A stretch of 60,271 nucleotides of DNA from a virus, in the IMG/VR virus record IMGVR_UViG_3300032282_003042, positions 1-60,271 of that record. The stretch is one strand, 5' to 3'. Within the stretch, counting starts at the first letter, position 1. Each line of letters starts with the position of its first letter. The position numbers and the translations under genes are program-made. Below, piece by piece: positions 39,269 to 48,951 of the stretch. The notes under the pieces were generated by a model. The model made no database searches. It saw only the letters and a program-made list of their open reading frames with translations, and was not told where the DNA came from.

Positions 39269-40921
39269 TTATTTAGTATTTTTTTGATTTTTCTGAAGTT
39301 TTAGTTGTTTTTGTGTTTCTAATTCAGTTTGAGCATTTTGTATTTCTGGTGCAAGTGCATCATTTTGTCTAGTCATTGTATCCAATGTCATAGAATCAGA
39401 TGGACTAATTGCAATACCAGATTTAATATCTTTTTTCATTTGTTTATCGATATCTTTATATTCAGTTTCAGTTTGCATTAATATTTGTCTACGAAGATAT
39501 TCAACAGAAAAATATTTTCCAACAAAAGGATCCATTTGTGCGATTAAATTTACCCTTTCTTTCATCAATTCAATATTTTTTAATTCATTAAAATGGTTAT
39601 CAAATAGAAAATCATATTGAATATGATCTTCCATTTCTTCCCAATCTTCTGGCGTAATAATGCCCTTTAGAATTAATTGAGTTTTTAAAATATCATTAAA
39701 TAATTCACTAAAACGTTTACGTAAACGACCAATAAATTTTGCAAATTTTAATTCATCTCGTAAAACTTCGGTGGTCTTACCAAGATTAAACCCTTTATTG
39801 TCATCTGTGAGACGGGAAGGTGGTAGGTTGAGTGAGTTATAAAGTTTCTTTTTGAAATACTCAACGTCTTTGAGTTCACCAAGGTTCTGACCACCTGGCA
39901 GTGTAGTGATTTCAGTTCCTCTACCACCTTCACGGCGAGGAAGCCAAAAATCTTCAAGCATCGACATGTGTTTTTTGTCGTCACGAATTTCTCCAGTAGC
40001 TGCGTCATAAACAAGTTTATTGCGATAACGAGCCATTACTTCACGTAGATATTGTTCTGCTTTGACCTTAGGAAGGTTTCCGACATCAATATAAAAAATT
40101 CTTCTTTCTGGCGCTCTGGATAATCTATAAATTACCAAACTATCTTCAATCATTCGAAGTTGATTGAGAGATTTAATTGCTTTATGAAGAAAACTAAGAA
40201 CTGTTTTTTTGTTTAAATCAATTACTCCAGAAGTAGAGCAAGCAATAGAATCACATGCTATTTTAATACCTTGCGAATTACTAACATCAAAATTATTAGA
40301 AATTAGAGGCGTATTTGCAAATCCTTTTGGATTATAAACATAATAATCTACATACTCTCCCCAATCATATTCTAAAGCAGATCCTTTATAATAATCTTTT
40401 GCAACTTCGTTTTTTTCTAATTTATGTCTAACTTTTCTTAATTTTATTGGATCAATATAGCGCAATTCCAAAATTCCTTTTTTTGGATTTTCTAAATCAA
40501 TTACTTTGTGGTAATAAGTTCTACCATCTACATACCAACTTCTGATAATTTCGTGTGCTCTTTTATCAAAATTTAATAAAGATTTTATATAATTAAATTC
40601 GCTTCTAATTTTTGTTTTAATTGATTCTGGTATGTCAAGATTGGATAATTCAATTTCTACAGGAGAATCATCTGCATCTGTGACTACAAATTCGTTTACT
40701 ACTTCATCTATAGCAGAATCGCATTCTGGATGTAACGCCATATCTCTATAACGGCGTATGAGATCATATTCATTTTTATTACTACCACCTTCAATATCTA
40801 CATATGTACCAAAATAACCACCTGCTACAGTGGTTGTGCTATCATCATGATTGGGAGGAATAGGAGATTGACCCTTATTCCCCCCTTTTTTATTAATAAG
40901 AAATCCAAAAAGTTGACTCAT
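39269..40921 (-). CDS. 20: Portal protein gp20
   Basis: This 550-residue protein forms the dodecameric portal vertex through which DNA is packaged. Identification rests on RYRDMALHPECDSAIDEVVNEF, RSWYVDGRTYYHKVID, IEDSLVIYRLSRAPERRIFYIDVGN and NLPPSRLTDDNKGFNLGK, all typical of marine gp20. The tail is Gln/Lys-rich. An AATAAATA late element at 40953-40960 overlaps a small hairpin between gp19 and gp20. Confidence 0.97.
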   Translation of the reverse strand: MSQLFGFLINKKGGNKGQSPIPPNHDDSTTTVAGGYFGTYVDIEGGSNKNEYDLIRRYRDMALHPECDSAIDEVVNEFVVTDADDSPVEIELSNLDIPESIKTKIRSEFNYIKSLLNFDKRAHEIIRSWYVDGRTYYHKVIDLENPKKGILELRYIDPIKLRKVRHKLEKNEVAKDYYKGSALEYDWGEYVDYYVYNPKGFANTPLISNNFDVSNSQGIKIACDSIACSTSGVIDLNKKTVLSFLHKAIKSLNQLRMIEDSLVIYRLSRAPERRIFYIDVGNLPKVKAEQYLREVMARYRNKLVYDAATGEIRDDKKHMSMLEDFWLPRREGGRGTEITTLPGGQNLGELKDVEYFKKKLYNSLNLPPSRLTDDNKGFNLGKTTEVLRDELKFAKFIGRLRKRFSELFNDILKTQLILKGIITPEDWEEMEDHIQYDFLFDNHFNELKNIELMKERVNLIAQMDPFVGKYFSVEYLRRQILMQTETEYKDIDKQMKKDIKSGIAISPSDSMTLDTMTRQNDALAPEIQNAQTELETQKQLKLQKNQKNTK

Positions 40922-40952
40922 TTTATTAAATTAAAGAGTATTTGTTATACTC

Positions 40953-40960
40953 TATTTATT
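40953..40960 (-). promoter_or_regulatory. Late promoter element of gp20
   Basis: AATAAATA on the minus strand, 31 nt upstream of the gp20 start. It touches a hairpin AGAGTA/TACTCT (40935-40953), which may act as a weak terminator or pause for gp19 transcripts. Confidence 0.6.
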
Positions 40961-40964
40961 TTGT

Positions 40965-41609
40965 TTATCTTGTGCTTGCGTCTGAATTTGCCTGACGAGC
41001 TGTCAACCCATCTCTCGTAGTTCCTGAAGGAGCAACAGTAGTCCAATATGAATATTGAAATTCTACTGAAAATTCTTCAATTTGATCATTGCTATCATAA
41101 GCAAGATCAATTTGAGCCACGTTAGTTGGGAAAGCATACCATAATTTATATGTTCTCAAAATAGCAGGAGTTGCGGCAGCAGAAGTTTTTTCTAGTTGAT
41201 GAACTAAAATATCTGCTGTATAGCCATTAGTATTATCTGGAGTGAACAAAGTAGCAGTATTACCCGCATGTCCATTAATTGCTTCCAACCAATCTTCGAA
41301 CACAGCTCTAATAACAAAATCTTTATCATTAATAAATGTTGGAGTCCATGTATCAAAAGTTCTATCCCCAGCAATTTTTACTGTTCTTCCTCTAAAAGGA
41401 ACTTCAATTACTCCCGTATTTGAAGCTGGTAAAGCAGCAGATTTGCAAAGTAAATTAACTTTTTCCGTTTCGGTAGGAATTATAGATTTTAAATTAGATC
41501 CTCCGCCAACTCCTTTTTGTGGGAAAGCGATTTCCACTTGGAACATATTAGGCTTTACGCCTTGACCAATATTAGAAATAAAGTTGCTGATTGTGCTTTG
41601 TAGTGCCAT
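40965..41609 (-). CDS. 19: Tail tube protein gp19
   Basis: The 214-residue protein polymerises into the inner tail tube. It carries the family pattern: KPNMFQVEIAFPQKG, LLCKSAALPASNTGVIEVPFRGRTVKIAGDRTFDTW and FEDWLEAINGH, then the C-terminal strand pair EFSVEFQYSYWT. It follows the sheath gene by 34 nt, the order sheath-tube-portal being typical of T4-like phages. Confidence 0.95.
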   Translation of the reverse strand: MALQSTISNFISNIGQGVKPNMFQVEIAFPQKGVGGGSNLKSIIPTETEKVNLLCKSAALPASNTGVIEVPFRGRTVKIAGDRTFDTWTPTFINDKDFVIRAVFEDWLEAINGHAGNTATLFTPDNTNGYTADILVHQLEKTSAAATPAILRTYKLWYAFPTNVAQIDLAYDSNDQIEEFSVEFQYSYWTTVAPSGTTRDGLTARQANSDASTR

Positions 41610-41643
41610 TTTTTAAGTCCTCTAAAAATGTTATTATAATAAA

Positions 41644-43593
41644 TTATCTACCAATAACTTCATTAAATGAAACGCCAGTTTTGGTGGCAGTAAATGTAAT
41701 TGTAATATAATTAATCGAGCGGGTTGGCTTGATATACAATTCAGCAACAAATTCATTTCTATCAATAACATCTGGAGTGTTATTTGTATCATCGCACACA
41801 ACTAAGAAATCAGTAATACCTCTTCTTGATTGAATTTCATTTAAGTATGAATTGACGGCACTTGAGAATGTAGCTCTTGTCGTGACATCATTTTGTTCAA
41901 ATAATACTTGTTTTGATAAATCACCAGTTCTTCTTTCTACATTTAAGAATAAACGACGAACATTGATTCTATCAAATGCAGATGGTGAAGCAAGTGCGGT
42001 TTTATCGCCAAATAAAGTTACACCAGATCCAGGGAATGAAACAATTGGATTGATTCTATTTTGATATAAAGCATCACGATCAGCTTTATTTGGATTGAAT
42101 GCTAATTTAATAGCACCTCTCAATGATCCTCTATTTAATCCTGCTGGAGAATACCAATCATCCAAAGAAGTTGAAGTTGATACACAAAGACCAGCTACAT
42201 CTCCATTGCAAGCGATATATCTATAACTATCATTGAAACGATCATAAAAATACTTATAACCACTATCAAACACAGCATATGAAGTTGATTGCAATCCATT
42301 GAAGAATGCAATAGTGTTATCTCTTTGTGCTGTAGATGTTAAAGCACCTGTTGTACCTATTTGATTTGCTTTATGTGGGGATATAAAAGCTATGCAATCT
42401 TTTCTAAATGAAGCAATAGAAATGACTTGAGATGCTTTTGATTTTGTATCAGATTCGGTAGACATAGAACCACCCATCAAAAGAAAATCAATATTAGCTT
42501 CTTCTGTATCTTGGAATAAATTATAAGCTTCAGAAATTTGTGTAGTGCTGTAAGAATAATCGTCTGTGCCGTAATCAAAACTTGCTTTATAGTTTCCACT
42601 CAAAACAAAAGCATCCCCAACTGTTAAATCATCAGAAGCTTGTCCCCAAGATTCTCCTGCCGATGTTGAAATTGGTTTTACTGTTTCATCTGGTCCAGCA
42701 CCAACAAATACATAGTTAGATTGTAAATTTACTGCTGTTTTATAATAAATTGAACCACCTTCTGGTGATTTTGCATCTGATATTTTTGATAAATATAATA
42801 ATTTTTCTACAATATTATTATTACCATCTATTACTGCAACGTGTACTTCATCATATTTAATACCTTTTTCTGAAGCAAATTGCGATGATCCTGGTCTTGG
42901 TCCTATTTGTGATAAAAATACTGTTGTGCCATCAACTTTAGCATTTAAATACCAATTTTTTACTGCAGTAATTAGAATGTTATCATTTTCTGATGTAAAT
43001 GACCAGTCTTGAGCAGTAACAACTGTATTTGGTTCGTTTAAAATTACTGATAATTCTTTTGTAGATGAAGACCAAGAAAAAACTACACCTGATTTTTCGA
43101 CAACACCATCACTGAGAGTGACAGTATCACCTGCTTCTGGGGGAGTTGTTGGTGCGGATGCCAAAGTTAAAATATAATCAGCTCCTCTATCTACAACTGC
43201 AACTTTATAGTTGTTCGCCCAAGTACCTGCTGTTCTTGCAACAAAACCATAAGAATTTCCAGTTCCAGATTCCCAATCAAGTTGAGTTTTTACTAATACT
43301 CCTTCATCTCCATTTGTAGCATTCAAAACTGTTGTTTCTGCTCTTACTACAGCTAATCTACCGCCATAGTTAAGATATTCGGAAGCAACAAACCAATCGT
43401 CAGCATTTTCTGCAGTTGGATCACCAAATACAGAACGAAATTCTTTTTCTGTACTTACATTTACAATTGCATCGATAGGACCCTTAGCAAAAGTTGAAGC
43501 AATTCCTGCAGTAATTTGCTGTGCTCCTACAACAACAGCATTAGATAAATCACGTTCTTTAAGAACAATACCAGGCGAGACTTGACTTGCCAT
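41644..43593 (-). CDS. 18: Contractile tail sheath protein gp18
   Basis: The 649-residue sheath protein surrounds the tail tube and contracts on infection. Its N-terminus (SQVSPGIVLKERDLSNAVV, TAGIASTFAKGPIDAIVNVS) and C-terminal domain (NPIVSFPGSGVTLFGDKTAL, INVRRLFLNVERR, LYIKPTRSINYITITFTATK) match the T4 family. The middle holds variable surface domains. A CATAAATA late element lies at 43630-43637. Confidence 0.97.
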   Translation of the reverse strand: MASQVSPGIVLKERDLSNAVVVGAQQITAGIASTFAKGPIDAIVNVSTEKEFRSVFGDPTAENADDWFVASEYLNYGGRLAVVRAETTVLNATNGDEGVLVKTQLDWESGTGNSYGFVARTAGTWANNYKVAVVDRGADYILTLASAPTTPPEAGDTVTLSDGVVEKSGVVFSWSSSTKELSVILNEPNTVVTAQDWSFTSENDNILITAVKNWYLNAKVDGTTVFLSQIGPRPGSSQFASEKGIKYDEVHVAVIDGNNNIVEKLLYLSKISDAKSPEGGSIYYKTAVNLQSNYVFVGAGPDETVKPISTSAGESWGQASDDLTVGDAFVLSGNYKASFDYGTDDYSYSTTQISEAYNLFQDTEEANIDFLLMGGSMSTESDTKSKASQVISIASFRKDCIAFISPHKANQIGTTGALTSTAQRDNTIAFFNGLQSTSYAVFDSGYKYFYDRFNDSYRYIACNGDVAGLCVSTSTSLDDWYSPAGLNRGSLRGAIKLAFNPNKADRDALYQNRINPIVSFPGSGVTLFGDKTALASPSAFDRINVRRLFLNVERRTGDLSKQVLFEQNDVTTRATFSSAVNSYLNEIQSRRGITDFLVVCDDTNNTPDVIDRNEFVAELYIKPTRSINYITITFTATKTGVSFNEVIGR

Positions 43594-43629
43594 GTTTTTA
43601 CCTCTTAGATATCCAAATTAATCTAAAAT

Positions 43630-43637
43630 TATTTATG
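43630..43637 (-). promoter_or_regulatory. Late promoter element of gp18
   Basis: CATAAATA on the minus strand, 36 nt before the sheath start. One mismatch at the first base of TATAAATA. Confidence 0.55.
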
Positions 43638-43676
43638 AAAATGTTTTTTTCAAAGGGGAAAACAATGCGTAAACAT

Positions 43677-43904
43677 TTACCAATCAGGATATTCCCATAG
43701 ATTCTTTGATTTCAATTTTCTATTACGCAATATTCTTTTTATTGAACAATCCTTACATTCATATGAATAAGCTGAAGGAAACGGTCTTTTATTTTTTTTA
43801 GTTAAATAAAAATCAGAAAGAAGATCTTTTACTTTTTTACATGCCCTACATTTTCTTTCAACAAAAATTAAATGCTCTAAAGAAAATTGATCTTCTATAT
43901 CCAT
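43677..43904 (-). CDS. Small zinc-ribbon protein
   Basis: The start at 43904 overlaps the terminase stop by one base (TAATG). The 75-residue product has two Cys pairs (KCRACKK and YECKDCS) separated by 30 residues, forming a zinc ribbon like that at the start of endonuclease VII-type proteins, followed by basic residues (KRILRNRKLKSKN). Here it stands alone without the catalytic part. It may bind DNA during packaging. Location after gp17 supports late expression. Confidence 0.65.
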   Translation of the reverse strand: MDIEDQFSLEHLIFVERKCRACKKVKDLLSDFYLTKKNKRPFPSAYSYECKDCSIKRILRNRKLKSKNLWEYPDW

Positions 43905-45550
43905 TAGTAATTCCACATATAAGATACATCTTCTTGTGTGTTGCCATATTCCCATAAAGAACCATTATCTATAAATCCATCATCTCCTTCTAATCCAGTT
44001 ACAATAAATCCAAAAGGAGACATATCTTGTTCAATTTGATTTTTTTGTTCTTCGTAAATTCTTTGACGAACATCGTTATCTGTCATTTCTTTGAAATAAT
44101 CTTGAACTGCTAGCCAAGAAAATATAACAAGACACATTACCAAATCATCATGATAACCTTCATCTGCTTCAAAAGATTGTTTTTTCTGAATAAATGTAGT
44201 AAGTTCATTAATAATATCATAATCCCTGAATAACAATTTATCATCTTCAATAATTTGCTTTAAATTTTGACATCCAATTTTTTTGACAGTAATACTCATT
44301 TTAACACCAAGTTGAGTTTTATTTCCAGAAAACCCCTGTCCAACAATTTGACCAGCACGACCACGCATAGAACACATAAGAACATTAGGATATTCTAAAT
44401 CGTAATTAAGAATAGATGCTACTTGATCCCCAACGTCATTGACTTCACATAAAACATAAGCATTATTATATGCTCTAGCTAAATCATTAATGACATTTGG
44501 AAAAAGCATCGGTTTGATTTCGTTATTTCGATACTTAGCAACAATTTTGTATGGCAATGTTGTAATATCAAAAACAATAAAAGCTGAATAATCTCCTCCT
44601 ATACCCCGAGAAACATCTGCAGTGATAATATATTCAGACTTTTCATTTGGTTTTTCGTAAATATCTAATCCTTTATTAGAACTGATTGGAGTGTCAAATA
44701 CTAATGCTCTTAATTTAGAAGCAGAGATAAGAGTATCAACTGATCCTAAAAATTCACATTCAAATTCTTGTGTAAATTGTCTCTCAGAAGTATTTTTAAT
44801 TGTTTCTTCTTTCCATTTAGCATCACGACCAGGAACTTCTGACCAATGAACTTCTGTCCAAATATAATTATTTCGTTTATTTTGAGCATCTACCCACAAC
44901 TTATAAAAGTGATTCATCCCATATGGGGTAGAAATAATAATAACTTTAGTCCTTTGGCCAGATGAAATAGTGGGATAAACTGATGAGAAAAAATCATCAG
45001 CAATATGATTTGGTACGAATGCAAATTCGTCCAAGAAAATAATGTTAAATGACATTCCTCGAACAGCAGATGCTGACGTAGAAGCAGCCATAATTTTAGA
45101 ACCATTTTCCAATTCCATAGAACCCTTGTTCCACGCAATTATACCTTGTTGCAACCATTTAGGAAGATTTTCGTATGCTGTTTGTAATCTTCCTAATAAA
45201 TCACGGGCAGTTGATGCTTTGTTTGCTAGAATACCGATATTAGCACTATCATTAAATAACGCATAATGAAGTAAATAAGAAACTACAACTGTTGATTTTC
45301 CAGTTTGTCTTGGTAGTTTAGCGATATTAAATCTATTATCGTGAAATTTTCTGACCAATTCCTTTTGAAAATCATACATTTCAAAAGGAATTAGACCTTC
45401 ATCTACAGATACAATTTTTACATAATTTAAAGCAAAATATACAGGATCTTCTTTACATCTAATATATTCTTCTACTTGATCTTTTGTAAATTGAATCGCT
45501 ACGTTTGCTTTTTTTAATAATGGATTACCAAGGTATACTGAATCACTCAT
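43904..45550 (-). CDS. 17: Terminase large subunit gp17
   Basis: This 548-residue packaging motor has an ATPase and a nuclease. Walker A is RQTGKST (81-87) and Walker B IIFLDEFAF (171-179, catalytic Glu); a coupling motif follows around KVIIISTPYG. The nuclease has ITADVSRGIGGDYS (first Asp), CEVNDVG and YHDDLVMCLVIFSW (last Asp pair). It cuts concatemers for headful packaging. It overlaps the previous zinc-binding gene by 8 nt. Confidence 0.97.
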   Translation of the reverse strand: MSDSVYLGNPLLKKANVAIQFTKDQVEEYIRCKEDPVYFALNYVKIVSVDEGLIPFEMYDFQKELVRKFHDNRFNIAKLPRQTGKSTVVVSYLLHYALFNDSANIGILANKASTARDLLGRLQTAYENLPKWLQQGIIAWNKGSMELENGSKIMAASTSASAVRGMSFNIIFLDEFAFVPNHIADDFFSSVYPTISSGQRTKVIIISTPYGMNHFYKLWVDAQNKRNNYIWTEVHWSEVPGRDAKWKEETIKNTSERQFTQEFECEFLGSVDTLISASKLRALVFDTPISSNKGLDIYEKPNEKSEYIITADVSRGIGGDYSAFIVFDITTLPYKIVAKYRNNEIKPMLFPNVINDLARAYNNAYVLCEVNDVGDQVASILNYDLEYPNVLMCSMRGRAGQIVGQGFSGNKTQLGVKMSITVKKIGCQNLKQIIEDDKLLFRDYDIINELTTFIQKKQSFEADEGYHDDLVMCLVIFSWLAVQDYFKEMTDNDVRQRIYEEQKNQIEQDMSPFGFIVTGLEGDDGFIDNGSLWEYGNTQEDVSYMWNY

Positions 45551-45776
45551 TTGCTCTTTTTATATCTTTTTCTATATCTTCCATACTATTTAATCTTTTT
45601 TTCCAACCATCTCCTTTTGTCGTTCCTTTCATTGGATTGATGCAAGTATCATCTCCTATTCTATCGCAAACCAAACTAGCAAGTTCAGTTTCGTTACCTT
45701 TTTTATTTGTTCCAGACCAAAAGTGCTGACCATCAATCCAGCAAGCTCCACATTTAGGGCATGTTTTAGTATTCAT
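45543..45776 (-). CDS. Conserved zinc-binding protein upstream of gp17
   Basis: The 77-residue product starts MNTKTCPKCGACWIDGQHFW with a CxxCxxC group, then LVCDRIGDDTCINPMKG with further Cys, so it probably binds zinc. I recall the same small protein immediately before gp17 in many marine T4-like phages. A packaging or terminase-assisting role is inference from position and its 8-nt overlap with gp17. Confidence 0.8.
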   Translation of the reverse strand: MNTKTCPKCGACWIDGQHFWSGTNKKGNETELASLVCDRIGDDTCINPMKGTTKGDGWKKRLNSMEDIEKDIKRANE

Positions 45777-45777
45777 A

Positions 45778-46608
45778 TTAGCAATTCCAAGCTCGTAGTG
45801 ATTTGTTAATGCGTGAATCTGGGTCGTTTGCTGTTTTTTTAGAAGTCAACTTTTTTTTCATTCCTTTCATTCTTGCACAAAAAGAATCTCTACGTGAACC
45901 ACCTTCTGGTTGAGGTGCTTTTAAATCACTACCAGGATGTTGTTTTTCGTATGATTTACGACCTTTTTCATTAAGTCCTCCATTTTTATTTTTACCTGCT
46001 TTACGTGTCCAAGCTGCACTTTCTTGCATATCATCATCGTCATCATCATCTTCTGAAACATCATTTTGTTTCTTTTTTGCTTCTTTAATTAAATCAGGGT
46101 GGCGAGAATATAAAGGTCCATCATAATTACCAGCAAATTCTTCATTGGTGCTAGTCATATAATCAGCTGCACTATCAATATAATCACACGCAAGCGTAAT
46201 TTTAGATTGAACCCAAGCAGGAAGTTGCATATTGGAGTCTTTTACTACTAGACGAAGACGATTTACTGCATCTTCAATAGTATCCATTTGACTCATAATC
46301 ATACCACCTTCATTATCAATTTCTTTCCCCATAGCAACGGCAATATGATTTTCGCAAATTTGTCTTATTTCTTTTATTGTTTTCTTTTTCTTCCATTCTT
46401 TTTTAAGTGACTTTTCCATAGGTAGTAAGTGCTTGTAGTAATCGGGGAACTCCATAATATGTTGAAGGGCAATACCATATGCTTCTTCATGTGTAGTTAC
46501 ATGCTCACGCTCAACGGTAGAACCAATCTCTGCTTGACGAGTAACATAGTCAAGTGAAACACCATGCTTCTTAACAATCTCTTGCTCTGTAGGAACTCTC
46601 TTTTTCAT
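45778..46608 (-). CDS. Multi-domain conserved protein (DUF5661- and DUF6321-like)
   Basis: The 276-residue protein combines three recognisable parts. Residues about 20-65 resemble DUF5661 (AYGIALQHIMEFPDYYKHLLPME). About 105-165 (QMDTIEDAVNRLRLVVKDS, LACDYIDSAADYM) is a module I recall from marine virion proteins. The last 80 residues (AAWTRKAGKNKNGGLNEKGRK, SFCARMKGMKKKL, DPDSRINKSLRAWNC) resemble DUF6321. A run of seven Asp lies between modules. The domain names come from memory; the function is unknown. The gene lies among structural genes. Confidence 0.75.
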   Translation of the reverse strand: MKKRVPTEQEIVKKHGVSLDYVTRQAEIGSTVEREHVTTHEEAYGIALQHIMEFPDYYKHLLPMEKSLKKEWKKKKTIKEIRQICENHIAVAMGKEIDNEGGMIMSQMDTIEDAVNRLRLVVKDSNMQLPAWVQSKITLACDYIDSAADYMTSTNEEFAGNYDGPLYSRHPDLIKEAKKKQNDVSEDDDDDDDMQESAAWTRKAGKNKNGGLNEKGRKSYEKQHPGSDLKAPQPEGGSRRDSFCARMKGMKKKLTSKKTANDPDSRINKSLRAWNC

Positions 46609-48251
46609 CTGCTAATTTCCTCCCAGTCCATAGAAGCAACAACAGTATCATCACCACCAACAGCATCAGAAGCAACCACAAGTGTAAGTTCATAAGGACT
46701 TCCAGTTAATCCATTTCTTTCTAACTGAAACTTAAATAATGCTTCTTTGAGAATATCAACTTGACTTGCTCCTTGATTTGATGCGTTGAAAAATCCACTT
46801 GCTAGTATTCTTCCCCCAGCAAAAGAAGTGCCAGTAATGTTATAATCAACAGCACTATCATCACCAGCACTCGTCCAAGTTCCACCAGTAGTAGTACCAG
46901 TGGCACGTACTTGCCAATTATAATTACCAGTGGTAATTGGCATTATAGAAAGTGCTGTGAGAATTACAATAGCATCTAAACGATTTGGTGATGTTTTGAG
47001 ACGCAAAGATATTACAGGATAAAATGTTCCCGCAGTTCCTAATGTTCTTGGGGAATTGATTGGGATACCAACTGCCTGCTGTATTCCACTAAGTTCATAA
47101 CCACCTTCGGAAATGGCAGTAGAGCAAACTTGCTTCATCGTGCTACTACCACTTGTAGTACCAGTATTAGTAAGCTCACATCTCAAAGGAAGTGATGCTG
47201 TTGTAATATAAGTTGAAGTGATTAAGTTTGCGTGGTGGAATGAATGGCAGAGGATAAACTGTCCGTTTATTACAAATCCCATTCTTACAGTACCAAGACC
47301 TAACCATTCAATATCCATCCAAATGATTTGTGCTTTGGTTGTATCTAATGTAATACCAGACGGACCAGTTCCATTTAACTTATCACCATTCCAATTTGCT
47401 TGTGCTACTTCTGTTTGAGTTCCAGTAGATAAACTCCTTTCTACAAAGTAAGGTGTCGTGCCATTAATCTCAAAATACATTCCATTGTCAGCACCAAAAT
47501 ATCCAACTCTCTGTCTCAGGTTTGCTTTTGGTGTGGCAGGAACAAAGGTATTCATCACAAGCAAAGATTTACCTGGCTGATACGAAAATACTTTTGTGGT
47601 CTCACGAATAACTTGTGCCCCAGAAGCATTATTCACTGTTAGATTAACCAGACCTTCGTTAGCAATAAAAGTAGCAGAAGCAGTGCCAGTGGTAGCAGTT
47701 GCCCACAGGTTATTATCTCTGTATCTGTGGGAACTATCAAACAAAGTAAGAGGTGCTGATACTCTTTGACGACCGAAAGCATCCGTAGTTCCTGTTGGTG
47801 CTGTAGTTACAAATGTTCCAGTTACGGGAATTGGATTGTTTAAATCATTTTTAATTTCCACTTCTGGCATTGTGCCAATGTTCACTGAACCACTTACAGG
47901 AACTGCTGTATTCCTTAGTTGAGCATCTGTTAGAGGACCACTAACAGGTTGAGTTGCTTGCCAAAATGTACCACTTACAGGTTGAGTTGCTGGAAAATTG
48001 GATACCGAAACACTCAAAGCACCACCATTATCATTCTTAATGGGAATACCCTGAGCAGTTGTATTGTTTACTTTAACTTCTGATCCTACATTTACTGTTC
48101 CAGTAATGGTAACATTTTCTGTTCCCAGAGAAACATGAAGTGGGTTGCTTTGGTCAATAGGGTCGCCATCCTTATTGGCAAGCATCATCACTTCATAAAG
48201 TGATTTTTCTTGGTTGAGAAATGATTGTGTAATTTTATTAAACTGTGCCAT
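46605..48251 (-). CDS. Virion structural/adhesin-like protein, 548 aa
   Basis: Residues about 30-165 contain repeats of short beta motifs (VSNFPATQPVSG, WQATQPVSG, PVSGSVNIG, IPVTGTF). The rest forms a beta-rich domain with FGRQRVSAPLTLFDSSHRY, DIEWLGLGTVRMGFVINGQFILCHSFHH and SLPLRCEL, typical of a large marine-phage structural protein family. It probably sits on the capsid or tail surface and may bind a carbohydrate. The stop and start overlap both neighbours by a few bases. Confidence 0.75.
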   Translation of the reverse strand: MAQFNKITQSFLNQEKSLYEVMMLANKDGDPIDQSNPLHVSLGTENVTITGTVNVGSEVKVNNTTAQGIPIKNDNGGALSVSVSNFPATQPVSGTFWQATQPVSGPLTDAQLRNTAVPVSGSVNIGTMPEVEIKNDLNNPIPVTGTFVTTAPTGTTDAFGRQRVSAPLTLFDSSHRYRDNNLWATATTGTASATFIANEGLVNLTVNNASGAQVIRETTKVFSYQPGKSLLVMNTFVPATPKANLRQRVGYFGADNGMYFEINGTTPYFVERSLSTGTQTEVAQANWNGDKLNGTGPSGITLDTTKAQIIWMDIEWLGLGTVRMGFVINGQFILCHSFHHANLITSTYITTASLPLRCELTNTGTTSGSSTMKQVCSTAISEGGYELSGIQQAVGIPINSPRTLGTAGTFYPVISLRLKTSPNRLDAIVILTALSIMPITTGNYNWQVRATGTTTGGTWTSAGDDSAVDYNITGTSFAGGRILASGFFNASNQGASQVDILKEALFKFQLERNGLTGSPYELTLVVASDAVGGDDTVVASMDWEEISR

Positions 48252-48514
48252 TAGTTTCCGAAAGCAATTTTAGTTACTTTGACACTAGAACCACCAGTTG
48301 ATGCTGCTAACAGTTGGTCACCAGTTTTTTGAACATAGATAATTTCATATTCTTTCAAAGTAAAAGAACCAAGAATATCGGTATCAGTGGGATCTTTTAC
48401 TAACAATGCTGACTGAGCATTTTGATTATTAAATACTCTCACAAGAGTAGCACCACTAACACTACTTGAAGCAGTCAAATTAGTTTCTTGGCTTAATAAT
48501 TTAAGAACTTGCAT
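48251..48514 (-). CDS. Small virion-type protein, 87 aa
   Basis: The product has a beta-type pattern (GATLVRVFNNQNAQSALLVKD, GSFTLKEYEIIYVQKTGDQL) similar to small conserved structural proteins of marine phages. A GGA site precedes its ATG and AATAAATA lies at 48535-48542. It overlaps the adhesin-like gene by one base, so it may be its partner or chaperone (inference). Confidence 0.7.
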   Translation of the reverse strand: MQVLKLLSQETNLTASSSVSGATLVRVFNNQNAQSALLVKDPTDTDILGSFTLKEYEIIYVQKTGDQLLAASTGGSSVKVTKIAFGN

Positions 48515-48534
48515 TGTATTTTCCTTTTATTTTA

Positions 48535-48542
48535 TATTTATT
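48535..48542 (-). promoter_or_regulatory. Late promoter element
   Basis: AATAAATA on the minus strand, 20 nt upstream of the 87-residue gene at 48514. One mismatch to TATAAATA; it overlaps the 3' end of the gp16 gene. Confidence 0.5.
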
Positions 48543-48951
48543 CTTCTGGTTCTTTCTTGCTCATATCTTTGAGCATTTTTTGAAGATCAGCTGTAGATCC
48601 AAGAAACATTGTATTGTTAACTGTTGTGGGAGCAGATCCTTTAACAGGAGCATCTAGATCTTTCATCTTCTTCTGTAGATCTATCAATTTATCAGTCATG
48701 TCTGAGACCTGCTTCATGGCGTTCACAGCGACTTCATACGCTCTAGGATGCCCAGACTCCTGAGCGACCTCTAAGGCGCCTTGTACGGCCTCCTGGCCCT
48801 TTTCTATGAGATCATATAAATGCCCCCTGGTATATTCGTAATCTTTTTCTGGATCATCAGATTTTGTAGAAATAGATTTATTATTTTTATCAACTACTTC
48901 CACGGGAGCTATATCAAATATTTGAGTCATGTTTTGTTGAAATTCATTCAT
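48538..48951 (-). CDS. 16: Terminase small subunit gp16
   Basis: This 137-residue protein regulates packaging with gp17. The central coiled coil (RGHLYDLIEKGQEAVQGALEVAQESGHPRAYEVAVNAMKQVSDMTDKLIDLQKKMKDL) and the C-terminal NNTMFLGSTADLQKMLKD are family features. It is slightly shorter than T4 gp16 (164 aa). A cluster of GC-rich codons lies around 48720-48800. It overlaps the gp15 stop by 8 nt. Confidence 0.92.
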   Translation of the reverse strand: MNEFQQNMTQIFDIAPVEVVDKNNKSISTKSDDPEKDYEYTRGHLYDLIEKGQEAVQGALEVAQESGHPRAYEVAVNAMKQVSDMTDKLIDLQKKMKDLDAPVKGSAPTTVNNTMFLGSTADLQKMLKDMSKKEPEE

